In this document: one piece after another, positions 52,830 to 63,763 of the stretch
Layout of the letters: every line of letters begins with the position of its first letter
Position numbering within the stretch: position 1 is the first letter of the stretch
Assembly (NCBI RefSeq): GCF_964204645.1
Contig: NC_134030.1
Location: 6,384,278-6,448,277, forward strand
Source of the DNA: Tubulanus polymorphus
Taxonomy: Eukaryota > Nemertea > Palaeonemertea > Tubulaniformes > Tubulanidae
Length of the DNA stretch: 64,000 nucleotides
Reading direction: 5' to 3'
The notes under the pieces: model-generated
Database searches by the model: none
Seen by the model: the letters and a program-made list of their open reading frames with translations, nothing else
Told to the model about the DNA's origin: nothing
Translations under genes and position numbers: made by a program

Positions 52830-52956
52830 AGTACTTTATAGGTTAACTATTTTATTTGACGCACGAGCTTAGAATAAGGCATTCACCCGATGAAGCTACT
52901 ATACATTTGAAGCAAAAGCTCGTGCGTCAAATAAAATAGTTAACCTATATAGTACT
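52830..52956. repeat. 41-bp inverted repeat (40/41 paired), 45-nt spacer
   Basis: Left arm 52830-52870 and right arm 52916-52956 are reverse complements with one mismatch. The spacer holds the CCGATGA core. This is the palindromic centre of the inverted dimer and would form a long cruciform or, if transcribed, a 40-bp dsRNA hairpin. Confidence 0.95.
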
Positions 52957-52960
52957 ACAA

Positions 52961-53002
52961 AAAAATAGATAAAGAGGATGTGTCTCCTCTTTATCTATTT
53001 TT
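52961..53002. repeat. Perfect 18-bp hairpin, 6-nt loop
   Basis: AAAAATAGATAAAGAGGA (52961-52978) and its exact reverse complement (52985-53002) enclose TGTGTC. GTACTAC-type words flank both sides, so pairing can extend outward with small bulges. It directly abuts the larger 41-bp inverted repeat. Confidence 0.93.
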
Positions 53003-53038
53003 GGTACTACTCGTCACGTTATCTATTCTTATCAATGA

Positions 53039-53829
53039 AAAGGTATTGACATACACGTGACCGAGTACCGTAGCGAGATCAATGGACGTCGTATGCGTTA
53101 TTTTTTCTAGTCTTTGATGTTTTTTGAGTCCTATCGCCTCAACGATCACAAGAGATGACCACCAGAGGTAGGAGCGTTATATGTTTATATGTTCCCTTCA
53201 AACTCATGATATCGGTGCCCTCGAAAAGGAATATATTGTATTGCTCGCTTATAAACACACCCACAAGCTATTGGCACCTGAAATTCGCCCGGTCTTTGTG
53301 TCGAATTTCAACCAGCAATGTGGTATTCAGTAATGACGCGCTTATCAGTACTCTGTATGACACCAAAGGCGACAAAGTCGTCGTGAACGTAATGTTTACT
53401 TAACTGTAAAATTACTTTTTAAAAATGAAGCTCGTGGCGTGTGCGCTCTTTGTGCAGGGTAAAGCCAAGTTAATGAGATTTGAACAAAGCGTCTTTTCGT
53501 TGATGGATGAAAATGTTGGATAAGATTTTCTGGGACGTCGAATTAACCGTAGGTATTAGGTTTTAAAGTCCGAACACAGTAGATGTGTCAGTCGTTACAC
53601 TACGCTCCAAATAGTACAACCTAATCTGTGAAAGAAAAACAATTCTAGACCAACTGAGTGAAAGTTATAACCTAAATCTTTATAGATTGCCCGAAGATAT
53701 GATAAGGGGGATTCCCTTACTAACAATAGATTATTGCAGTGAATGGGTGAATATATGAATAAATGCTTCTTCCTGGAAGTAGATGACATTGATTAACTTC
53801 AACAGATTTTGAAATCAGCACATATATCT
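53039..53829. other. No gene recognised upstream of tRNA-Leu
   Basis: An 82-codon plus-strand frame (53155-53403) and an alternative minus-strand frame with a fair acceptor near 53405 overlap. Neither has a recognisable domain, so neither is called. Confidence 0.5.
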
Positions 53830-53836
53830 ACCAGGA

Positions 53837-53847
53837 TGGCCGAGTGG
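53837..53847 (+). promoter_or_regulatory. Pol III A box of tRNA-Leu
   Basis: TGGCCGAGTGG lies in the D-arm region of the tRNA gene and matches the internal A-box consensus of type 2 RNA polymerase III promoters. Confidence 0.9.
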
Positions 53848-53890
53848 TTAAGGCGTTGGACTTAAGTTCCAATGGACGAATGTCCGCGTG

Positions 53891-53901
53891 GGTTCGAACC
53901 C
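53891..53901 (+). promoter_or_regulatory. Pol III B box of tRNA-Leu
   Basis: GGTTCGAACCC spans the T loop and stem. It is a perfect match to the B-box consensus bound by TFIIIC. Confidence 0.93.
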
Positions 53902-53918
53902 CACTCCTGGTATCAAAC

Positions 53919-53927
53919 TTTTCTTTT
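53919..53927 (+). terminator. Pol III terminator of tRNA-Leu
   Basis: Two T4 runs separated by a single C (53919-53922 and 53924-53927) start 7 nt after the mature 3' end. This is a normal position for RNA polymerase III termination, and the second run would act as a backup. Confidence 0.8.
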
Positions 53928-56900
53928 CGAGCAACATTGAAGGCAAGAAGTCAGTTCTAGCTCTATCGAGCTAGCGAACCTTATCCTGATAAGATGAAAA
54001 ATCGCCTCTGTAATGTAGTGTAAACGCTCTGGTAAACGAGACCGGTCAAGATTTACTGCCAGTGAGGATAGAACCAACGAAAATCAATCCTGCCTAATGT
54101 ACGGTGAGCCTCTAATGGAAAAAATGACACCGCAGCCGCGAATATATCCGGTATATTTATACGTCCTTTCGCCAGAAACAAAGCCAATAATGTTGAGGCA
54201 TGATTCCCGGGATTTCTGGTCACTGATACGTGATGAAATTTATGGTTCAACACGGTGCCAGCAAATCAACTGTAAACTCTCTAAAAGTTGACAGTCACTC
54301 GGGCTTTCGTTAGATAGTCGATTGCTGTACTCGACTTCTCCCCCTCCCCCTTACTTGATTTATCGTGTTCTGGTCGTGGTTTAAAACAAGGCACAGTAAA
54401 CAAGACGATTCGTCACCATCATAAATGTTTATGAATGCCACCGGGTTTCACAGCTTCAAGGGAACAACAGAAAGTCTGAAACACAAACATCGGACGTCAT
54501 ATCCGTCCAAATGATCCTTCGTTGTTAGAATTGAGAGGTACAAAGTAGATTTTTATGCGGAATTTACGACGAATTGTATCGGATTCTGTAATCTTGAGTC
54601 TCGATTCGGGGCTTTAATGGAAATAACACAGCCAACATCATCAACGACTAAGATTCGATCTTGTCTCCTCGTCATCTTCGCTTTATACGAGATTTATTTA
54701 CGTATTTAAAGTTTCGAAAATTGCCTTAGTCTAGTTCAATTCGCGGAAGCCACATCCGACGCTATAACGCGAGAAACGCGGTTTGCCTCGGGCTACGCAT
54801 GCGGCCTGGCAGGCAGGAAACTCGTTCGTCACTCTATCGATGATTGCAAGTCTCGAACCATCGATTGTCGTAATTCAAAAAAATGTTTCACTCACTTATG
54901 CCTGTTACGAAGACAAGTTTACATCGTTTAGTTCCCATCAGAACAGATGTGGCGACAATCAATCGAATTTGCTCTTCTGTTGAACACAGATAAGCGGCAA
55001 TATTTATTTAGATCGATAGCGAATAAATTGGCCAAGTTACTTTATGCCTCCAAACGGTGCGTTTCCTGGGTAGAAACGCTTAAATTCGTGCATATACTAC
55101 ATGAGGAAATAGCCACAAACTGAGAATGTTCCGCTAGGAAAGGTTTGATGTTCTTTCGTACAGTTTATAGGCGCGTTAATGACGCTGTTTGTCATTAGTT
55201 TTCCCAGTTAGGTTTAAGGAGCAATGTCCATCGATGCTCCGCGAGGAAATCGCCTCATCTCAACTGAACGATACCACCCTCGGGAGTATTATTCCATGAT
55301 AATCGATATAATGAAGGTCAATGACCAATAGGTTGTTGGTTTTCAGAGAATAGCATGAGTTTCAAACTAGAAGCCGCTTCACTATGGTTGTGGAACTGAC
55401 TCACTGCATGATGATGAAAACTAACGTGTATCATTTCTAATTCTCGCAAAAATTCTTATGTCATTTTTCTTGCTGTTGAATATTGCTGTAGTCACCAAAA
55501 TATAATCTATGATATATATTTCGCTGTATAGCTGAATTTTGATAGCTTTGACCTTTAATGTTCAAAACATCCCAGTGGGTCACAAATTAAATCCCCTATA
55601 CCTGTGGTAACTACAGGAAAAAATCGCATTGCAAAATTAACATTTATTGAAAAATCAATATTTTAGCTCCAGTCGTTGGTCCGGAAGGAGTACGCAGCAT
55701 CTCCTCAAGTAAGGAAACATGGCTTACTAAATACAGTGAACGTGACGATCTATGGTGCGCTGTCACAAGCCACTTCCGGTGTAAATGGATTGTATTCAAT
55801 AATGCGACAAAAAAACGTAAAGCGACTTGTTAGCTGACCTTGACATCAATATATTTCGTGTGCACATCACAATCGACCAAGAATAAGTTACCTTTCAATC
55901 GGATTTGGATCATGTCATCGCAAAAAAAGTATAAACTAAATTGTCGGAATTGTGCGGTTTTTTTAATGCTTCAATCAGAAACCTTTCAGAAATCCTGAAA
56001 TAGCGATGCTTTATATTTTATTGGTTTTTGAAATTCAATCTTTCCCTGCAGGTTGATAGAGTTAACTTCCATCCGAAATTCAGTTGTCTATTATACTCAT
56101 TATAGCCTAATTCATCTCAAGATGACAATTCGGCGCATTCGATATTTCGCGAAAACCATGAGTAACCATCCCGCGTGAAATGAAATGAAATGGCCTCCCT
56201 ACCTTCGTGCGACTAACGAGACGGTCGTAAATTGAATTGAATGTCGAAAGAAATCAATAACGTCGTCTGCAGTTGGCGAATAAACGACTTTCAACAAACG
56301 AAAGAAATCGAAAAGCTCTGAAAAACTAGTGTGGAGAGAGACACAGGGAGGTATTCTAATTAAACAAGTCCGATTTACTGCTTGCTATATCTGCCGATAA
56401 CCAGCGTGTCTCTATACTTGGAGAAATGCGGGTTACTTTCCTTCGATATTTATAAACCACGCATTTATCAACATTATTATCATACAATTAAATCAGAATC
56501 GGCTGGAATGGACGACTGGCATGCGATCTAAACATGTTTCTATGAGTGTAATGAACTAATCACGGTCGTAATTTGTTACCGACTAAGTTGAGTACGGGTA
56601 GTTTCTTCTCGCTGCTGGTTAGAGGGGAAGACGGCAATTCACAGTCTCATTTCATTTCGCCTTGCATAATATGCGATGTATTAAGTACTTACACAACGAG
56701 AGAGATATCGAAAATACAGACGATGTAAACTATGAAACAACCAGGCGACACGCTACAGCACCCGTGGAATAATACTTGAAGAGATGATGGGAGAAGTTTT
56801 CGAAATTCAGTTTAACGTTACCCCCTTTGATCACATACATTTTTTTCACGAAAAAACTCTTCCGCCGTTAGAGTGCATTTGTATATTTACGCTCCCTCGA

Positions 56901-59900
56901 TTCAAATCGTTTGTTTTCTTTCCAACACCTGTAGAGTTATTGTGTTACGGAATAGAAGAAAAACCAAAGTGAGTGAAATTTCCTGAGTATTATTACTCCC
57001 TGAGTGTTCGGCGTATCGAAGCGAGAGATAATTCAAGGCGGATATTAAGGCTGCCGTCTATTTAAAAGCATTTGAGACAAACTCCAGCTGTCAGAATGAG
57101 ATCGATCTGAGACAGTTACATCTCAAAGAACCCGACAAGCAACAGACGTTTTGATTGAAATACCACGCTCAATAAAAAATCAATGCCTAGTCATAATAAG
57201 TATGCTTGATTTACGTGACATACACACTTTGGTAAAAAAGTGAACTCTAAACTTATCGAAACCAATTGACACACAAACTATGCTACATATCATCTCAGTT
57301 TGATCCACTCTTTTTCTCGATGGGTTCATAAATCTACAGCAATCAACATTGATACAAATACAGAAATAGGGGCGGATCATGACTTTGACAGGAGCACAAC
57401 GGAATAAAAAGGGCATATACTGAACATTTGTTTGGAAGTTTCATCGCATTTTCATACAATTTCCAGGTATCGAAGGCCATTTAAGAGAATATAAGCTGAA
57501 TCTTGTGTTGCAGGCTGCTGTCTTCTAGTTGCGAGTAGAAAAAGTGCCCTGAGAAATATTTCCATTGTACTTTCAAAAGGGCACAGTAAAATTGGGACAG
57601 GAGCTCGTGCTCCTTGTACAGCCGTCTGGATCCGCGATCCGCCCAAGGACAAGCCTGCATCAATTAGACGTCCTCAAAAATGGAAGGCGAAAATCGCAAA
57701 CAACAACGGAACGAAATAGACATCTTCAACGATCCTTTATTCGAAGCTGGAGTCCTTCGTAAATATTACATTCCCGTGCAGGTTTACTCTTATAAGCACT
57801 AGAATGTCTAGTGTGTAAATCGAATCTGTGAAAAAACTGTTGCTTGAAGAAAAAACCTGCTGTGACTTGTTCGAGATCATCAGCTTATTGCATTTCATTC
57901 TTTTAGACTAATTGCTTAGTCGGTCTGTCTGTACAATCGAACAATTTTAACGCTTTATCACAATCGGTAATACGTCATAGTATCCTGTCGCCGATGTCGC
58001 AAAATTACAAATGTTTTCCAGCATAATAATCTACTGCGCTATGTATTTCGACCAAACATTAGATTACAATAAAGTAAAAATGCACCAAACACCTGGTGGC
58101 TCGATGCGGTGAAAGTACCGGACATAATAGTTTCATAAACCTATATTCAATGGCTTTTATCAATATATTGGCGGGTTTTCCTCTCCTTAAAAAAAATATT
58201 TCATATCGTTAAAAGCAAATCAATACGCTAAAAACGGCTTCCACAGCGTGTTACACTGTATGATATATAGATATTGAACTATAATCAGTACGTAGCTACT
58301 TTTTTACTCCTTGCTTCATTATCCATTTTACGCATGATGAAATAATGTTACATCTTAAAATCGTAGAATTTATATATACATATTTATATATAATTTATGA
58401 ATTTATTCTTCGCAGTTTTTAACAGTTTTATAGACAAGCTTTTTCATAGGCAGGCGGATAAACAAACGTGGGCTCAATCCGGTAAAATCGAAGTGAACGT
58501 TTCATACTCATTTGCGTTGCATCAGTATCGAAATAAAAGATATTGTAACAAAAAGATTTAGTATCCCAACATCTAACCATTAGAAAAGGTTTTCATTTTT
58601 ATGAGTGTGTGTTTGCGTGTAAAAGGTGGAAACAGTCATTTATGAACATGTCAAAAACACAGTGAAATCGTACGAACCGTGTTCAAACGCCGAACGTTTG
58701 ATGAACAGAAAGTTTCGATATTGGCTGTTAGTTTGGAATTCCACGTTTTCTCCATTGTATTGCGACTGAATAGCGTGTTTCGAGGAAGACAGTGAGATAG
58801 AGACATCACTCGGTGTATAACAAATGGTATATATCGGGTATAGTTACTATTGCCCGGGTAACCAAATAAATCATTGACATTCAGACTCTCGCGATGTTGG
58901 AGAAACCGTTCAAGTGGTCTACGAGAGCAGTGTTCATCATTTCAATAATTGAACTAATTTGAGTTGCTGAGAATCACTTAAACATCAAGTAAAGAGTACA
59001 ATCTGACAGATCTACCACGAATTTTAGGATCTAGTCTTCTATAATAAGATAGAGTCACGCTTATTGATTTAGCTTCTTACAACTATGAATCAGTGATCTT
59101 TTTAAGAAAATTGTTCATGTACTTTATTCTTCACTGCGCGCTCAATTATTAGTTCTTTCTGTGTCTTTCTGCTACCACAACTCAAGTCGATCAAGCTTTT
59201 TTGAAATAGATAATCCGTTATTTACTAGACGTCACATATCCATCACGGAATGAAATATAGGTGCCCAAAGGAAGTCTCTTCGGCTTTAGAAATAATGCAA
59301 TGATAAATAAAGAGTTATTTGTATCGTAAATAAAGACATCACCGGAAGCAATGTGGGCTGAGAAGAGTATATGTTTTGAATTTTCCGAGCTGATGAAAAT
59401 GAACAAGAGAACTGACTTGAAAGTTTATTGACGAGAAATAGCATATATTGCTTAATCATTGTCGACAATGAATATGCAATACAGTAATAATTGAATTAAT
59501 CGGCAACCAGATACATTGATGACGTGTCGCACATCCTCTCAGAAAAATCATTAGAATTTATCAAAAATAAAAGAGAGTTATGAAATATATCTAATTACCA
59601 AAATAAACGATAAAACTCACAACCGTAATTATTATTTTGAAACGCCAATATTGATGACGTAGTGCACAATGACTAACACAGAATCCCTTAAAAAGCATAC
59701 TAGGAGTCAATGCATTATGAACATTATTCGGTTTTGACGGCGTCAAAAAGCGCATGTTCTCTCTCACTTTCACCGCAATTATCAAGTTCTATAAAGCATT
59801 TGATACAATTATCGAGTTTGATAAGATTAACAGATAGCGTCTTTGCGTAATTGGTATTCCACTGAGAGTTTTTCTCCTGCTGACAATTTAATTGAACAAG

Positions 59901-59980
59901 TTTCTATATAAATATTCAATTGATTTGACGGTGGCACGTCTTGTCTTGTTCGCTTCCGACGACGTGTAAAGAGCGGAGCG

Positions 59981-59982
<2 letters not shown>
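53928..59982. other. No gene recognised
   Basis: Six kilobases of AT-rich DNA with no frame over 80 codons and no motif or notable repeat apart from short homopolymers. Confidence 0.55.
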
Positions 59983-60324
<342 letters not shown>

Positions 60325-61256
60325 CGGCCGAATCAACAATATCTCCATATGCATTATTTATTAGTAAGTGTAGTCGCGAATATCAGATGTAGACGTTAGA
60401 ACTGAAATGCCGCATAGTAAAAACAAAAACCATTTTGAAACAGAGGTCGATTCAGTTGTATTTTCCTTTCTTGGTGAATTTCCACGTCAATTGCGTGGCA
60501 TAATTCTGCCCCTTTTCGTGTTGACATTAGATTAATGATGCGTGGAAGAAATATTCTCAGTAACAGTTTTACCACTTTATTGAAAATTATCTTTTGGGAA
60601 ATTAATTTCGGATGAATATCTGCAAAACACGTTCGCAATATCAGATTAATTCTCCTCATTAATTCAAACAGAATATCTGCGATGAGTATAACTTGCGTAT
60701 CCTCATTTCATTTTCCAGATTAAAATTACAAATACAATGAGTTTATTGCTCCACAAAAAATTACATTTGCGTGGTGTACATCGCAATATGATTAATACTT
60801 GATTATATTACGTGCGTGCGTACTTGACGCGTTTGAAAACATAATAGCGAGCGTAAAGAAGTGGCTTTACGTCTGCGTAGGGGATGATAATACAAAATCA
60901 ATATTAAATGACAGATTAACATTAAATGCGATATGTATAATTTTGTTCTTTATTGTACTGTATCTCGCTTGAGACATTCATAGACATATTGAAGTGCGCA
61001 CTTACCGCGTGAATATCAGTAAGTTACACGAAACAACGATCAATTTTTAATTATCCAATACACGTGCATATTTTCTGGCGTGTAATGAGCTATTTGACAG
61101 TGCAAAATTCGTATTATCCATTAACTTGTTACCAGATAATTGCTCTTATCCGATACCGACGAGTAGACGACATTTAAAGTGGTTGCAATCAGTAGTTAGA
61201 ACAAACACACGGCACGATATAATTTTTTTGCGATTTTTATGTAAAACCGAAGTAGC
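60325..61256. other. No gene recognised
   Basis: A motif-less 87-codon minus-strand frame only. Nothing supported. Confidence 0.55.
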
Positions 61257-61326
61257 GTCGTCCTCCGTAGAGCTAATTATTTTGGTAATCAATCTATGGG
61301 TTATAGGTTCGAATCTTGGAGGCGGC
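61257..61326 (+). pseudogene. tRNA-like remnant (tRNA pseudogene or SINE head)
   Basis: A B-box-like GGTTCGAATCT (61306-61316) sits inside a 70-nt segment whose ends GTCGTCC (61257-61263) and AGGCGGC (61320-61326) can pair at six of seven positions counting G-U pairs. The D and anticodon arms are poorly formed and the T stem is largely G-U or mismatched. It could be an old tRNA pseudogene or the 5' part of a tRNA-derived SINE. No second copy was found in the window. Confidence 0.3.
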
Positions 61327-61579
61327 TAGGTTTCCTGGTCGACGTTTTTGATCGTCTCTAATGCGTTGTTATACATGTCGTATCGATGGTTTCCTGTATG
61401 CTTTCAATACCATACTCATGAATGAAAAAGCGAATGTTTTATTCCAATTTCAGCCAGCAAAATTCGCCAATAATGACGAATTTGAATTTAATAAGACAAG
61501 CATTGAATTTGCAACTGGTGAAGGATGATTTCACGGAAAAGGTTGCTACGACATTGATGGTTTGTTCGGGGGATGGTAA

Positions 61580-61590
61580 GGGGGGGGGGG
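61580..61590. repeat. G11 homopolymer
   Basis: Eleven consecutive G residues in an otherwise AT-rich context. Homopolymer length may be affected by sequencing error. Confidence 0.85.
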
Positions 61591-62187
61591 TTAAATTATG
61601 ATTAATGTTAGTCATTTTAATCCAAAGTGGAGGCAATCGATCATGTACATTCGTTGACGAAGGGAGAAACTGGTGAAAACTGGCTGTCACGATATCATTG
61701 ACAGCCTCCTCGCTTTTGAACCCCCGGTCTAAATGTCTAAATCCTGATTTGTAAGATCGTATATATACGTAAAATTCCATATGCGCACATATCACTATAA
61801 GTATTCGCCAATCGTAAGAGCCGCCATAAGCATAACTTCGTCCCGTCTGAGAATATGTCTCAAATGTATAAGTTTCTATCTATGCATTGTAATAATTCAA
61901 CTTTATTTTACATATTCTTAACAAATCTCTATACAAAATTAGCGATAGGTTAACAATACATGTTCGAAAATACGTGAATGGTATTACCGGTTAAGCACAT
62001 CGCATCGTGACGACATAGCACACCCTGGAGCCTACTTTCCTACCTGCGATTATGAAACACCTACACTGTACCTACGCGGCGCATTTAGCGTCATAAGAAA
62101 TATATGAATAAAACTTGATTTTATCACTAATCTGGGAACTGTATTTCTCAGTCTTTCTTTCTACGTTTTATATTCAATTAATTGCAG
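61591..62187. other. Possible LINE-like 3' tail, otherwise nothing
   Basis: Near 61885-61925 the minus strand reads AAAATAAAGTTGAATTATT, which resembles the AATAAA plus TTGAA ending of some LINEs. There is no coding similarity upstream of it, so it is not called as an element. Confidence 0.3.
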
Positions 62188-62324
62188 CAATTACGCCAGA
62201 CTGCTCTAATGACAATAATCTAGCTGGAAGGTTTTTTTGTGATATTTGTGCAGCGATTGCGCACGCAACAACAACCACTTTATGCTTGTTTTCGTGCAGC
62301 CGTCGAGACACGCGTCCCGAATAA
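62188..62324 (+). CDS. Candidate terminal exon, cysteine-rich C-terminus
   Basis: A strong acceptor (ATATTCAATTAATTGCAG, AG at 62186-62187, with a T-rich tract from 62135) leads into 44 open codons ending in TAA (62322-62324). The stop is embedded in an AATAAA polyadenylation hexamer (62320-62325), an economical 3' end. The peptide has five cysteines: T-P-D-C-S-N-D-N-N, then F-F-C-D-I-C-A-A-I, then L-C-L-F-S-C-S-R-R-D. The spacing suits a disulphide-bonded secreted protein or peptide precursor, and R-R could be a processing site, but no family is recognised. The upstream exon was not found. Confidence 0.3.
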
Positions 62325-62325
62325 A
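62320..62325 (+). promoter_or_regulatory. AATAAA polyadenylation signal overlapping a stop codon
   Basis: AATAAA overlaps the TAA stop of the candidate terminal exon. GT/T-rich DNA follows within about 40 nt. Its role depends on whether that exon is real. Confidence 0.3.
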
Positions 62326-63160
62326 ATGATGGATTTATGCGACGGAGTGGAACGTATTTCTAACTGTCTACCATATCACTAATAGACGATCGTGAACATA
62401 AAAAAGATGTAACTCATGGAGAAGTTAATGCACGAATTGCATATTTTTTTCGTAAAATAACAACAATAGTACAATAAAACAAAAGAAAAAATAGAACCTG
62501 AATATACGCTATGGGCTAGTTGTGGCGAAATCTATAGTAGTATAGGTTTCTATCTTGAGGAAAATGCGATTGTACCCTAGCAATAGTCGCCATCCGTCTA
62601 GTTCCTTTTTATCGATTGAAAAAAATACGTTCGCAAATGCACAACGAGAACAAAACTTCATAAACAGAGCAAACACTTACCTGCTGTATTTGCGTTTGCT
62701 GTTTAGTTTCGCGTAAATATCAAATATCCATCGGCATCTGAACGTCGGAGTATCTCAGTCACAATACCACCACTGCAGACGTCACGGCTACCGTCATGTA
62801 TCCGAACTGATTCATACACGCGTAAAAATGGGCGGAATCGCATTCAACTTGTTGCAAAGCGGGTGGAATAGTTGAGGCGAATAGATAGAATGGGTATCCC
62901 GCTACGATAGAATTGCATCTGGTGTGATTTTGTATAATCTGATAAAACGTTCGACCGGTGCCACACGTCAGATTGATGATTAGATATATATATATATATT
63001 GAGTACGTTCACGTGTCGCCATCGTGCAAGAACAAGTCGTTTATTACGCAAGTATAGAAAAATGATGAGAAAAGAGAACGAGCCTTTATATCTTATTTAG
63101 TGCGTCCCTCATACACCCACCAAACCTGATGGGGGCGCAGCATAAGACTAGTTCAGATCG

Positions 63161-63343
63161 CATAAGATTCGACCTGATCTTCCGGCCGTAAGGAATCGGC
63201 AACCAGTCGCCGATTTTTCAATTGGAGAATTTCTGCGAAGTGTGAGTGTACTTAAGGTGTTTAAAATTGATCGCAGACCAGTCGTAAGCCAATCGGACGA
63301 GTTTTATTTCTTACGATTGGATCGGATCGGGACGGATCTTATG
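63161..63343. mobile_element. Imperfect foldback (MITE-like) repeat
   Basis: Left arm 63161-63192 begins CATAAGAT and ends CCGTAAG. The reverse complement of the right arm (63310-63343) also begins CATAAGAT and ends TCGTAAG, with partial matches in between. CATAAGA also recurs just upstream (63141-63147), so the left arm is part of a diverged 20-bp tandem pair. The region is rich in CGTAAG, CGATC and GATCGG words. Small, structured, without coding: consistent with an old miniature inverted-repeat element, but no TSD was defined. Confidence 0.35.
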
Positions 63344-63645
63344 TGGCCGTAAGTGCAGACCGCTCGTTAAGTCGTGCGTAGCCGAATCAACAGCCACGTA
63401 TATGATCGTGGATCTCACGTCACACGAGTCTTGGCTGAATCAGCGACTCGACCTCACAATGTGACATTACGTACGAACCGCAGACGATCGGGTCGCGTCT
63501 GAGTTCAGCCGTTCAAATCGGAAATCGGAGTACAAAACTTTTAATAAACGATCGAACTTTTTCCTCGTGGAATATATATATCACACCTCACCACATTAAC
63601 GTGGTAACCTGGGGTAAAGCAACGTGTTACCCTTTTTGCCCACAG

Positions 63646-63763
63646 AAAATTTCTGTCACAAAATCGTAACGACAACAATTGGGGATCATTATCGAGACAT
63701 TCTATGAAATGCCTGTTGACAGAGACGCCGCGCCGCCAGCGATATTTTCCCAGTGATGAATAA
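63646..63763 (+). CDS. Candidate terminal exon after strong acceptor
   Basis: An excellent acceptor (TTACCCTTTTTGCCCACAG, AG at 63644-63645) is followed by 38 open codons and TAA (63761-63763). The peptide is basic and polar: F-L-S-Q-N-R-N-D-N-N-W-G-S-L-S-R-H, then T-E-T-P-R-R-Q-R-Y-F-P-S-D-E. It could be the C-terminal tail of a plus-strand gene. No AATAAA was seen within the following 150 nt, which weakens the case. The other two frames close quickly. Confidence 0.27.

Larger units (their letters stand above)
52768..53024. mobile_element. Second copy of the 217-bp family, as an inverted dimer
   Basis: The left half (52782-52870) aligns with 41671-41755 of the first copy in the same orientation, sharing GTAGAG-AGCC, GTTAACC, ACGAGAC, TAGTACTTTAT and ATTTGACGCACGAGCTT. 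The right half repeats the core on the other strand (CACCCGATGAAGCTACTATA, then AAGCTCGTGCGTCAAATAAA). A second, unrelated hairpin follows at 52961-53002. The whole is flanked by near-identical 14-mers, ATTCCTATCAATGA (52754-52767) and ATTCTTATCAATGA (53025-53038), 13 of 14 matching, so it probably inserted as one unit. No protein coding. Confidence 0.55.
53830..53912 (+). tRNA. tRNA-Leu (anticodon UAA), intact
   Basis: An intact 83-nt cytosolic tRNA that decodes UUA leucine codons. The 7-bp acceptor stem pairs ACCAGGA (53830-53836) with TCCTGGT (53905-53911), followed by discriminator base A at 53912. The anticodon stem TTGGA/TCCAA encloses loop CTTAAGT (53861-53867), which puts TAA at 53863-53865. 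The long variable arm has a GGAC/GTCC stem, the class II hallmark of tRNA-Leu. The T stem GTGGG/CCCAC encloses TTCGAAC. No intron is present, and CCA is not encoded, as expected for a eukaryotic nuclear tRNA. Every stem is fully paired, so it looks functional and not like a SINE or pseudogene. No other tRNA lies close by, so it is a solitary gene with its own Pol III promoter and terminator. Confidence 0.97.

Noticed and set aside
53155-53405. Overlapping frames on both strands with a fair minus-strand acceptor
   Set aside because: Neither strand gives a recognisable protein, the minus frame has an early stop and its donor is weak.
61885-61925. LINE-like AATAAA plus TTGAA tail on the minus strand
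   Set aside because: The signal is short and there is no upstream coding similarity or tandem-repeat terminus as at 41.16 kb.
62759-63022. 87-codon minus-strand frame with several cysteines and a nearby GTAAGTG donor
   Set aside because: It begins inside a (TA)n run, has no acceptor, and stops before the donor. All frames are closed between the stop and the donor.
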